Shown: piece after piece, positions 32,940 to 41,468 of the stretch | Numbering within the stretch: position 1 is the first letter of the stretch | Layout of the letters: each line of letters starts with the position of its first letter | NCBI GenBank assembly: GCA_030078075.1 | Contig: CP119643.1 | Span: 558,001 to 622,000, forward strand | DNA: 64,000 nucleotides | Direction of reading: 5' to 3' | Origin: Crithidia sp. LVH-60A | Taxonomy: Eukaryota > Euglenozoa > Kinetoplastea > Trypanosomatida > Trypanosomatidae | The notes under the pieces: generated by a model | What the model was told of the DNA's origin: nothing | Databases searched by the model: none | The model's input: the letters and a program-made list of their open reading frames with translations, nothing else | Translations under genes and position numbers: made by a program

Positions 32940-34757
32940 TCACTGCGCCTTCTTCGCCGACGTCCTCGCTGCCGACGCGGCGGCCGCAGCCATCGACTTG
33001 GTCAGCTGATCCTGCCGCTCCGCCTCCATGCCCTTCGACGCCATCTGCTGCAGCTTCGAGATCCACTTCCGGTTCACGCACGCGGCGTGGTACACGCAGA
33101 GGCACACAAACGCCACCACCCACGCCAGCAGCGGCCAGGCGCTAAGGGAGTAGTGAAAGCAGACGTAGATGATCGGGTAGCTGCAGGTGAAGAAGACGGA
33201 GTGCAGCAGCAACTGCGTGACCTGAAACATAACCGTGGTGGGCAGCCGGCCCTTCCCGAAGAAGCACACGAAGCGGAAGAGCACGCCTTTGCGGCCGCCC
33301 GGTGGGTGCTCCATCATCCACGTGTACGACGTCATGCGGTCGGCAGGGTTGCCGCCGGCGCCTTCGCTGGTCACCATGCTGGGCCGCAGCAGCTCCGCCT
33401 CGTTCTCGGTGGAGCCGGTGAGTTGCATGAACTCCGCCTTTTCCTTCTCCAGCTTCGCCATCCGCTTCTTCCACTTCTTCTCGCGCGCGTGCCGGCGCCA
33501 CTCGTTGAAGGTGTGGTAGAAGAGCTGCCAGATGCAGAACATAAAGAAGTGCAGGCGGAGCAGGTTGCCGAAGGTGACGGCGCGGCGCAGGTCGTAGCAG
33601 AGCGTGCCGTAGCCGCAGAGCGCCTCGAGGCGGTGCGTCGCCGCGTACTGCGAGAATTTCTGCTGCTGCTGCTTCAGCGAGAGGACGGGGAAGAGGGAGG
33701 AGAGAAGTCGCCCCGGGCCGTGCGACGTGCTGGCCGCTTTTGTCGCGTTCACTGCGGCCTCGGTTTGGTTGACGAGGATGGCCTGCAGGCTGGGCAGCAG
33801 GTTGTCGATCGGGATTTGCAGCTGACCGGCAAACTTAGTAATCTGCGCGTAGAGTTGCTCGGCGTCGACGCTCTCGATCTCGCGGCGGGCGGAGATGAAG
33901 AGGCGATGCAGCAGGAGCCCCTGCACGATGCCTGGGGCGAGGTGAAGGTAGCAGGAGGACATGCGGTCGAAGGAGTGGAAGAGCAGCGCGTTCTTCCACA
34001 TGACAATGGCGCCGAGGATGGGCCCAAAGGAGCCGGTGAGCAGCGAGAAGAAGAGCACGAAGGAGGAGAGCACCTCTGCCTCGGTCAGGTGGGCCACCAC
34101 GTAGCCGCAGGTCAGCACGTCAACCGACACGGGGAGGTAGATGCCGTCGAGGCGGAAGCTGCGGGCGGTGGTCGGGACAATGCGTCGCGCAAAGGAATCG
34201 CCGCCGAGGGGTGTGCCGGTGAGGATGGGGTGCCGCCACTGCAGTGTCTCCGACGCGTTCGTGCGGTTCGCGGCTGCCGCGCTGGTGTCGTTCAGCGATC
34301 CCCACGCCGGCATGTAGGCCGCCCAGGAGACGATGGGCTGCTCCGACCACTCCACATCAACGAGGCGCCAGAGCAAGAAGACCAGCAGGACGGCGTTGTG
34401 GAAGTAGCAGTAGTCGAGAAAGAAGTAGTGGAAGCCCTGCAGGCGGTAGGTGATGTACTTGTAAGACATGAAGACCACGAGGCCAAGCACGTAGGCCCAG
34501 ACAATGATGTCGACCATGTGGCACGAGAGACCGCCCTCCGAGCTGAGGGAGGCGAAGAGCGAGCGGTGGATGTTCGCCACGTCGTCGACCGCCGCCGCCG
34601 TCGCGTTGGGCATGACCAACGGCGCTGTCGAGGCGGGACGGTCGTACACGTAGGGGCAGGTGGAGATGTCGAAGTACGCGGCGGCGACGAGGCCGGCGTA
34701 CACGAGGGTGAAGGAGCACCCGAGGAAGTACTGCGTCTTGGAAAAGGCGTGGTCCAT
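32940..34757 (-). CDS. GPC1: Glycerophosphocholine acyltransferase GPC1-like (DUF2838) membrane protein
   Basis: An intact ORF of 605 residues from ATG 34757 (MDHAFSKTQYFLGCSFTLVY). It has about eight hydrophobic helices. Two signature blocks of the GPC1/DUF2838 family are visible: YRLQGFHYFFLDYCYFHNAV (about residues 125-145), like the 'K.HYFMFDFCYF.N' block, and GAIVMWKNALLFHSFDRMSS, like 'AIV.WRNSLVFHS.DK..S'. A third stretch, WQLFYHTFNEWRRHAREKKW, is followed by a cytosolic coiled segment and two or three further helices near the end. Yeast and plant GPC1 acylate glycerophosphocholine with acyl-CoA to lysophosphatidylcholine in the ER, recycling the deacylated headgroup. The first luminal loop carries several N-glycosylation sequons (about residues 50 and 185). 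The C-terminus is Ala/Ser/Lys-rich. The C-terminal extension is long compared with yeast GPC1. Confidence 0.75.
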   Translation of the reverse strand: MDHAFSKTQYFLGCSFTLVYAGLVAAAYFDISTCPYVYDRPASTAPLVMPNATAAAVDDVANIHRSLFASLSSEGGLSCHMVDIIVWAYVLGLVVFMSYKYITYRLQGFHYFFLDYCYFHNAVLLVFLLWRLVDVEWSEQPIVSWAAYMPAWGSLNDTSAAAANRTNASETLQWRHPILTGTPLGGDSFARRIVPTTARSFRLDGIYLPVSVDVLTCGYVVAHLTEAEVLSSFVLFFSLLTGSFGPILGAIVMWKNALLFHSFDRMSSCYLHLAPGIVQGLLLHRLFISARREIESVDAEQLYAQITKFAGQLQIPIDNLLPSLQAILVNQTEAAVNATKAASTSHGPGRLLSSLFPVLSLKQQQQKFSQYAATHRLEALCGYGTLCYDLRRAVTFGNLLRLHFFMFCIWQLFYHTFNEWRRHAREKKWKKRMAKLEKEKAEFMQLTGSTENEAELLRPSMVTSEGAGGNPADRMTSYTWMMEHPPGGRKGVLFRFVCFFGKGRLPTTVMFQVTQLLLHSVFFTCSYPIIYVCFHYSLSAWPLLAWVVAFVCLCVYHAACVNRKWISKLQQMASKGMEAERQDQLTKSMAAAAASAARTSAKKAQ

Positions 34758-35594
34758 TGTGACGCTGAAACAAAATGAAGATGAGAGAGAGAGAGTAAAC
34801 AAAATAAATAATTGCAGTTCTGTGTGTGTGTATAGAGTGGCCGATGATTCGGGAAAAATGTGGTGGACGTGGTCCAAATTGATGTGTGGCGATGTAGATC
34901 TACGAGGAGCGCACTGAGCGGCGGTTTATGGTCCCCAGAGTGAGAGACGAGCCGGGAGACGAGGCCCTTCCTCTGACAATAACGAAAGATAAGTTAAAAG
35001 AAGCAGATGGAGCGAAACAAGGCTGTAGAGTAGTGCCAATGGCCGCCGCTTTGCCACTTCACACCCTGCTGTTGAAGGCATGCCGCAGCTGCATACTGCC
35101 ACTCGCGGCTCTCTTCTTTTTCTTCAATCTGCACCACGTTTGGTCCTAATGCAGTTGCATCGGCGATCGACTTTTTGCCAGTATCGCGGCCTCTCTCGCA
35201 CAGCAGATTATACAACAGATCACTAAGTTTCTATTTTATTTGTTGTTTCCTTTTATTGGTTGGCTTGCTTTCGCCGCACAAACCTCGCTACACACGCACA
35301 CTCAGACAGCGATACAGAGGGAAGGTTGCGGTGCCGGCTGCTGCAGCGCACTCTACACTGACTCGTTGCCTGTCTCCTCCCTTTGCCGGGTCTGCCCAAT
35401 CTATGGAAAAAAAGAGAGTTCTCTCTCGCTCTCCCAGATGCCGCCCCACACGTTCGTCGCCCGACAAAAGGGCGTAACGAAAGAAAGGAAGAAGGCGGAA
35501 AAACGGAAACGCACGAAAAAACTGGAAGAGAACAACACAGGAGAGAGGGACCTTAACACGCCCGCAACGACGAATCATGGAGCAGGGTGGGAGG
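34758..35594. other. Intergenic spacer, about 0.8 kb
   Basis: Contains a GC-richer block at about 35000-35160 between AT-rich flanks. No protein-like ORF and no RNA gene are recognised. Confidence 0.5.
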
Positions 35595-36848
35595 CTACTC
35601 AGCGGCGCGGCGAATCTGCGTGCCGACAACCGTCACGATAAGAAGCAGGCCGAGACCCAGCGCCACCGAGACGCCAGGGACGAGAACCGACTCGACCAGC
35701 ACAACAACAAACGCCGCGAGGGCGATGGACGCGGTGCGGCGACTGCCACGCGGCATGAAGCAGCTCGTCACGAGAGAGCACACCGCCGTTACGATGGCCA
35801 GCCACTCCGCCATGTTCAGAAAGGCGGCTACGAAGGTGCGCACGTCGGCCCGCAGGTACGACGCAAAAGGCAGCACATACGCGCCGCCACCGCCGCGGCA
35901 GGCCGCTCGCTTTGAATGTACCGCATGCGGGTCAGGAGGATTTGCGCGAACGGAGCAGACGCCACCGTCGCCGCATCGCTTGACGGCCTCAGCGAGGTCT
36001 GCCACTGCACGGTGTCGGTCTTGGCGCTGAAGCTGTATGCCGGCAGCACCACCAGCGCCATCAGCAGCACCGCCGCTCGAGCCAGGCTGCGCCACTGGTA
36101 GAACGCCTCCCGCAGCTGCGCGTCGCGGAGGAGCTCGCCGCGGTTGGCGCCGTACCACTCCTGAAACTTTGGGCTGGCGTAGAGGGCGGCGAGGGAGGCC
36201 TCGGTGATGTTGCGCTCGTCGTAGAGGGCGTGCTGCTGCTGCCGGCGCAGAAGACGCAGCGCGAGGTAGTCCTGCCGGGGCAGCCGGCGAGCCGTGTGGT
36301 GGACGTAGACCTCGCCAGACTCGACAGCGGCGTTGAGTGCCTCGTCGTCGTCGCGGCCGAAGATGGCGGCACCGCGCTGCTGCACCTGGCGCCGCAGGGC
36401 TGACACGAAGCGGCGGGTGGGGGAGTGGGGGGCGGCTGCTGCGGCTGCGATGGGGAAGGGCAGTGCCGACCACCTCCAGCGGCGCCGCATCTGCAGCGGC
36501 CGCGCTCTCCGCTGAGGAGGCTGAGAGCCGAGCAGGCGAGATTGATGGCGCCGCGGCAGCGCTGGGCGGGGAGTTGAACACCGGCGTCACCGTCAGCGGC
36601 GTGGCGCCGACCGACGAGGGGGAGAGGAAGTGGTGAGAGCTGGCGGTGGAGTGCCGCACGGGACTGTCGTCGCCGCGCACCACGTGGCGGGCCGTTGCCG
36701 CCGGCGCCGCGGCAGGCTGACGCGTCCACCGCACGAGCGGCTTCAGCACCAGTGCGTAGAGTGGTGCCACGATGCAGGCAACGTAGATGGCGTACTGCAG
36801 CGCCGCCTTGTTCAGCAGCACCGCTAGAAGCACATGAAGCACGCCCAT
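35595..36848 (-). CDS. Unrecognised multi-pass membrane protein, two compensating frameshifts
   Basis: The outer parts share one frame and the middle uses another, so two opposite indels (near 36465 and near 35895) are needed. Start 36848 gives MGVLHVLLAVLLNKAALQYA with two N-terminal hydrophobic segments. A Ser/Pro/Ala linker follows. The middle frame carries an ordered cytosolic part: RFVSALRRQVQQRGAAIFGR, LPRQDYLALRLLRRQQQHAL and LAALYASPKFQEWYGANRGE. A membrane helix comes next (AAVLLMALVVLPAYSF). The last frame has AYVLPFASYLRADVRTFVAA, one helix (WLAIVTAVCSLVTSC) and a long hydrophobic end (about residues 375-412) that can form two helices. About 417 residues in total if both indels are corrected. 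No family or motif is recognised. The uninterrupted first-frame ORF is misleading because its middle is Arg/Pro-rich nonsense. Confidence 0.6.
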   Translation of the reverse strand: MGVLHVLLAVLLNKAALQYAIYVACIVAPLYALVLKPLVRWTRQPAAAPAATARHVVRGDDSPVRHSTASSHHFLSPSSVGATPLTVTPVFNSPPSAAAAPSISPARLSASSAESAAAADAAPLEVVGTALPHRSRSSRPPLPHPPLRVSPAAPGAAARCRHLRPRRRRGTQRRCRVWRGLRPPHGSPAAPAGLPRAASSAPAAAARPLRRAQHHRGLPRRPLRQPKVSGVVRRQPRRAPPRRAAAGGVLPVAQPGSSGGAADGAGGAAGIQLQRQDRHRAVADLAEAVKRCGDGGVCSVRANPPDPHAVHSKRAACRGGGGAYVLPFASYLRADVRTFVAAFLNMAEWLAIVTAVCSLVTSCFMPRGSRRTASIALAAFVVVLVESVLVPGVSVALGLGLLLIVTVVGTQIRRAAE

Positions 36849-37772
36849 TTTCTTCTCTTGTATTCTAGTACGAAAGGGAACAACAACAAAAACAAAGAAG
36901 GAGTAGAAAGTAAATACGATGGAGCCGACGAGGTGGAGAGGCAACAAGAGGAGCGGCTTGTGGATCAGTTGCGCTGTGTGTGGAAGCGTGCGTGCCCAAC
37001 AGCCCGTTTTACCATTCGCAGAGAACAAGACGTCAAGGAAAGGTGGAAGGCAGTGAGGAAAAAGGAAGCCGGAAGAGCTATGGTGAGTCATTGCTTGTTA
37101 ACACAGTGAGCCAGTCTCCTGTAGAATGAGAGATGCTGGTGCGAACTTCACCACAGCAGAGAGCGGAAAAAATGCTGCTGGAATGCCTAAGGGTGTCAAC
37201 ACACACTCACGCAACCTGGATGAACAGCTTTGGCACTTCGTGCAATGCATCTCCGCACACCGTTTTTTTTTTCTTTCTTTGCATCTGTCGTGCATCACTT
37301 TGCACGTTACAGTGAAGAAAGAAGACAAGATGAACAGCGCGTCTCTTAAAACTGGAGGAAAAAAAAAGAAATAGTGAGGAAGAGCCGGAACGAGAAAAAC
37401 CAAAAAAGAAACACGGAAAAAAATCACCTAACCATACAAATGCTCGTAATCAAAGAGAAAAAGAAAAGCCGTACAGCGCACGAGTACCGACCGCATGGCT
37501 CTGTTTTTAAGAAATAAAAAAGAAAAAAAATGCTGTTAACACGCCTTTTGTTAAACGACTTCGTCGAAAGGTAAGGAGAGACCAACAATAATAGAAGAGA
37601 AAAGGAAAAGAAAAGGCCGTGCTTCGCCCCTTGACGGAGTATCCGCGCAACGGGCCCCGCAATACGCGGAGAATTTCAGCGCAGAGGAACACATCTATGC
37701 ATTGTTTGAAGGTACATCACACACTCTCACCAAAACGAAGACAGCAGCAGCAACACTACACACCACTTGCGC
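36849..37772. other. Intergenic spacer, about 0.9 kb
   Basis: A-rich spacer with the 5' leader of the membrane-protein gene and the 3' UTR of the fumarate reductase gene. A short GC-rich patch lies at 37617-37685. No gene is seen. Confidence 0.5.
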
Positions 37773-40700
37773 CTACAGAATGCGGTTCTCATCCACGGTG
37801 CGCACCAGCTTCGAGCTGTACCCGAGGGCCAGCAGATCCGCCACGACGGAGCGCTGCATCACCGGCGGACCGCATATGGCCACGAGGAGGTCCTTCGACG
37901 GCGGCGGCAGCAGGCGTTGCAACGAGTTGCGGTCGACGTAGCCGACTCCCTCCGTCCACCCCTCCGGTGGGTTGTTGAGCACGAAGCCGACGTTGAACTT
38001 GTCGGGGTTCTCCTTGCGGTAGCGGCTGAGAACTTCGCGGTAGGTCAGCTCGTACTCGTCTTCGGCGGCGTAGACGAGGCGGATGGTCTCGATGTTGTCG
38101 ACGTACGGGCGGCTCAGCGCGGCCTTGACGATCTGCAGCATCGGCGCCACACCCGACCCACCTGCGATAAGGGCGAACTTGCGCACGACGCTGTTGCGGT
38201 AGAGCATCTGCTTCTGCTGCGGGCGGAGGTCGATGTGCAGACCACCGCACGCCTTCATCTCCACCGAGTCGCCCGGACGCATCGAGGAGATCCACTCCTG
38301 CAGGTTGCCCTTGTCACCACGCGCCAGAATCGAAATTCGGCCGCGATCGTCGGGCATGTTGATAGGGCTGTAGTAGCCGATGAGCTGCTGCCCGTCCCAG
38401 TCACCGCGGATGCCGATGAACTCACCCACCGCCAGGCCGGACGTCTGCGCCGCACCGGGCAGGTTGAAGCGCAGAACACGCGAGCCGACGCCGAACTGGT
38501 CACCAGCGCGGCTCTCCCGCACCACGACGGGCACCCATTTGTCCTTGCCAAGCGCCTGCTTCTCCTTGCGCAGAATCGTGGCGGCGCGGTCGCCGGCGAT
38601 CTTGCCAAACACGACGCACTCCAGCAGCGAGTTGCCACCGAGACGGTTCTTGCCGTGAACGCCGCCGGTCACCTCGCCGGCGCCGAAGAGGCCGATGATG
38701 GGCCGCTGGTCCTCGAAGATGTTCACGGCGTGGTGCTCCATCAGCAGCTCCGCGGCCGGCGAGATGAGGCAGCCGCCCATCGTGTAGTGGATCGAGGGCG
38801 TCACGTAGGCCACGTAGTACGGTCCCTCAGTGCCCACCACACTCGGGTAGACCAGCTTGCCAGTCAGCGGACAGGGCTTGCCCTCTTGGCTCAGCATCTC
38901 GTACGTCTCGAGCGAGTTGCGCAGCTGCTCCTTTGGGCACCCAATGAGCTCCGCCAGCTCCTTCATGTTGTCGACACGGGTGAAAAGGCCCTGCGACTTC
39001 CAGTAGTAGGTGAGGCTGTTGATGCCGAAGAGCTTCGCGGCGGCCTCGCTCAGCACGCAGTAGGCAAAACGGCTGCCACCCGACTTGGGGTACACGTTGT
39101 CCTGGGCAATGATCGCCTGCGACACGACGGAGCGCAGGTCCAGCTCGTTGATGAAGCGCTCGCCTTGCTTGTTGAGCAGGATGCCACCAGAGCCGCGAAG
39201 GGCCTCGGGGCCGAGGTACTTGGTCTTGTTGGCCGGATCCTTCGGGTCAATGAGGCCGGTGGGATGCAGCTGCACCTTGTCCATGTCCACCAGCGTGGCG
39301 CCGAGGTGCCGCGACATCTTCACGCCGTCGCCGGTGGCAAAGGTACCGTTGGTGGTCGGCACGCCAAACAGCTGCGGCGCGTACTCGCGGAGGAGGGAGT
39401 TGTGCGACTGGTCGTTCGAGAAGCCGCCGGTGGCCATCACAACGGCGTCGGCCGGCAGCGTCATCTCCGACTCGGACGGGTCGGTGAGCGACTTGTAGCG
39501 CACGCCGTTCACCCGCACCTCGTGGCTGCCGTCGGGCATCGCCGTCGTGTCGTGCATCAGCGACGTCGCAACCGTCTCGTTCAGAATCGTCACGCGGCCC
39601 TGCAGCTTTGTGCGGATGTACTCTTCGAGCGTCTTCATGATCGTGAAGCCGATCGGCACCGGCGTGCCGTCCTTCTGATCCGGCGCGCGGTGGCAGCGCT
39701 TGCGGCACGCACCGCCGAGCTGCGAGAGCACTGTCAAGGGGATACCGAAGCTCTCCAGCCAGGCGATGGCGTCGGAGGACTTGACGGAGAGTGTGCGGAC
39801 AAGGCCTGGGTCGCACTGCCCGCCCTTGCCGGACAGGAAGGTGTCGCGCTCGAAGAGCTTACAGTTGTCCAGCACGTGGTTCACCGCCTGCGTGCGGGTG
39901 CCCCAGCCGTTGATGCCGGACGTCGCCTTGGCGCTGTTGCCGCCCAGACGCGCCTCCTTCTCGATGAGGATGACGGTAGCGCCGCAGTCGGCGGCCTCGA
40001 TGGCGGCAGCGCAGCCGGCGAGGCCACCGCCAATGATGATCACGCGCGCCGGCAGCGAGCCGGCAATGCGGTCATCACGACGCGACTTGCTCTCGCGTGC
40101 GATTTCGTACATGTGCGCCAGCCGCTCCCCCTCGCGGGTGTAGGCGGCGTAGTCGGTGACGCGGTTGAAGTCGCGGCGGTAGTACTCGAGCATGTACCGC
40201 ACACGCACCGGGTCGCGCTTCACGAAGCACGCGGTGGCGAGGGCGTCGGCGTACATGCAGGAGTAGCACTTCACGCTCACCTGGGCCAAGGCGACCTGGC
40301 TCGGCGTGATGAGGGAGCGCGTCTGCCAGTCGTAGGTGCTGGAGAGGGCGGTGTCGAGGGGGCGGGCAAAGAGGATGTTCTCGTAGTCGCCGCTCGTGCA
40401 GATGGCCTCGTTGTTGAGCGTCATCACACGCAGCAGCGAGACGGCAGAGGTCCGTGCGTCGGCGTCCTCCTCGACCGGCACCATCCCACTCGCGTGCTCG
40501 CCGAGGCTGTGTGACTTGCCGACCGTCGTCTTGCCGGCCTTGGCGGCCGCGTTCACCTCGTCAACGGACGGCGGGCGAACGACACCGACGGCCCAGGGAA
40601 GCCGCTGCACGTTGACGCCCGAGGCACGGCAGTCGCCGCCCCACTCGAAGAGCACATCGTCAAAGCCGGCCTTGTTGAGCTTCTCGACGACGCAGTCGAC

Positions 40701-41468
40701 GGTGTAGCCCTTGTTGACGCCGCCGAGGTCGAGCGCGGCGCCGTCGTGCTTGCGGGCGATGGTGCCTGCCTTGAGGTCGATGAGAAAGCTGTTGGGCAGC
40801 GTGTAGAGCACCGCCTCTTCGGCGGGAATGACGTAGTCGGTCTCCGTCGCCGCCGGGTCGAGCGCCGCGGCACGCAGCTTGCGCGCCAGCGGGGCCGCCG
40901 CCGGGTCGAAGCAGCTGCCGCTGGTGCTGTAGACCTCGCTGCAGCACTTCATGACGTCGAGGAGGTAGGACGACATCGTGTGCTTCTCCAGCACCGGGAG
41001 CTGGTTCACCCGCGACACCTCACTCTGGGGGTTGAAGGAGTTGAGGTGGGCGTCGACCATCTCGAAGCACTCGGCAAGGATGCCGCTCACCGCCGCGTCG
41101 ACGTTCTGCTTGGCGGCGGCGTTGTCCACGGCGATGCTGAGGGAGTAGGGCACCGTGTGCATCACGTCCCGGTAGAGCAGCACAGAGCGTTGCTGCTTGT
41201 TGAGGTCGGGAAAGTTGGACGTGAGGAGGCTGCGGGCAATGCGATCGCGCTCGCGGGCCGACTCCTCGGGATCCACAATGACGACCGACGCACCGGTGTG
41301 CGAGTCGGTCGCGGTGAAGCGGCGCTGCAGGGCGGTGGCGGACAGCGCGCTACTGCAGCTGCTGTTGATGCTGCTGCTGCCGGCGATGGTGCGCAGCTGA
41401 GAGGACGCAGGTGACCGTGCCATGCTTGACAGTGCCGCCGCAGCGACAACGCGACGAGAAGCGAACAT
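37773..41468 (-). CDS. FRDm1: NADH-dependent fumarate reductase, mitochondrial type (ApbE-FRD-cytochrome b5 reductase fusion)
   Basis: An intact ORF of 1,231 residues, the usual size for trypanosomatid fumarate reductases. Start 41468 (MFASRRVVAAAALSSMARSP) gives a mitochondrial presequence; the C-terminus (TVDENRIL) lacks the SKL-like signal of the glycosomal isoform. Residues 55-61 read DSHTGAS, the flavinylation motif D-x-x-S/T-G-A-T/S recognised by ApbE enzymes. An ApbE flavin transferase domain follows (about 105-430) with DLGGVNKGYTVD (247-258), EWGGDC and SGDYEN. The FAD-binding fumarate reductase domain (about 474-930) starts with VIIIGGGLAGCAAAIEA and contains LHPTGLIDP and GGNSLLECVVFGKIAGDRAA. 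The C-terminal cytochrome b5 reductase-like part has GYYSPIN, ALIAGGSGVAPML and ICGPPVMQ for FAD and NADH. The enzyme reduces fumarate to succinate with NADH, feeding redox balance. Confidence 0.92.
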   Translation of the reverse strand: MFASRRVVAAAALSSMARSPASSQLRTIAGSSSINSSCSSALSATALQRRFTATDSHTGASVVIVDPEESARERDRIARSLLTSNFPDLNKQQRSVLLYRDVMHTVPYSLSIAVDNAAAKQNVDAAVSGILAECFEMVDAHLNSFNPQSEVSRVNQLPVLEKHTMSSYLLDVMKCCSEVYSTSGSCFDPAAAPLARKLRAAALDPAATETDYVIPAEEAVLYTLPNSFLIDLKAGTIARKHDGAALDLGGVNKGYTVDCVVEKLNKAGFDDVLFEWGGDCRASGVNVQRLPWAVGVVRPPSVDEVNAAAKAGKTTVGKSHSLGEHASGMVPVEEDADARTSAVSLLRVMTLNNEAICTSGDYENILFARPLDTALSSTYDWQTRSLITPSQVALAQVSVKCYSCMYADALATACFVKRDPVRVRYMLEYYRRDFNRVTDYAAYTREGERLAHMYEIARESKSRRDDRIAGSLPARVIIIGGGLAGCAAAIEAADCGATVILIEKEARLGGNSAKATSGINGWGTRTQAVNHVLDNCKLFERDTFLSGKGGQCDPGLVRTLSVKSSDAIAWLESFGIPLTVLSQLGGACRKRCHRAPDQKDGTPVPIGFTIMKTLEEYIRTKLQGRVTILNETVATSLMHDTTAMPDGSHEVRVNGVRYKSLTDPSESEMTLPADAVVMATGGFSNDQSHNSLLREYAPQLFGVPTTNGTFATGDGVKMSRHLGATLVDMDKVQLHPTGLIDPKDPANKTKYLGPEALRGSGGILLNKQGERFINELDLRSVVSQAIIAQDNVYPKSGGSRFAYCVLSEAAAKLFGINSLTYYWKSQGLFTRVDNMKELAELIGCPKEQLRNSLETYEMLSQEGKPCPLTGKLVYPSVVGTEGPYYVAYVTPSIHYTMGGCLISPAAELLMEHHAVNIFEDQRPIIGLFGAGEVTGGVHGKNRLGGNSLLECVVFGKIAGDRAATILRKEKQALGKDKWVPVVVRESRAGDQFGVGSRVLRFNLPGAAQTSGLAVGEFIGIRGDWDGQQLIGYYSPINMPDDRGRISILARGDKGNLQEWISSMRPGDSVEMKACGGLHIDLRPQQKQMLYRNSVVRKFALIAGGSGVAPMLQIVKAALSRPYVDNIETIRLVYAAEDEYELTYREVLSRYRKENPDKFNVGFVLNNPPEGWTEGVGYVDRNSLQRLLPPPSKDLLVAICGPPVMQRSVVADLLALGYSSKLVRTVDENRIL
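41286..41306 (-). other. Predicted FMN attachment motif (DSHTGAS) in the fumarate reductase
   Basis: Codons for residues 55-61 just after the presequence. The pattern fits the ApbE acceptor consensus; Ser61 would carry FMN through a phosphoester bond, probably added by the ApbE domain of the same polypeptide. Confidence 0.65.

Noticed and set aside
33087-34778. Plus-strand ORF of 563 codons opposite the GPC1-like gene
   Set aside because: Shadow of the minus-strand membrane-protein gene with Glu/Val/Arg-rich composition and no family resemblance.
35595-37091. Uninterrupted 498-codon ORF taken as one protein
   Set aside because: Its middle third is Arg/Pro-rich nonsense, while another frame there (35828-36490) is clearly protein-like, so the ORF is a mosaic of true and false frame.
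37767-40514. Long plus-strand ORF of 915 codons opposite the fumarate reductase
   Set aside because: It is antisense to a clear enzyme and rich in Val, Arg, His and Asp, as produced by the mirror of GC-biased codons. No domain is present.
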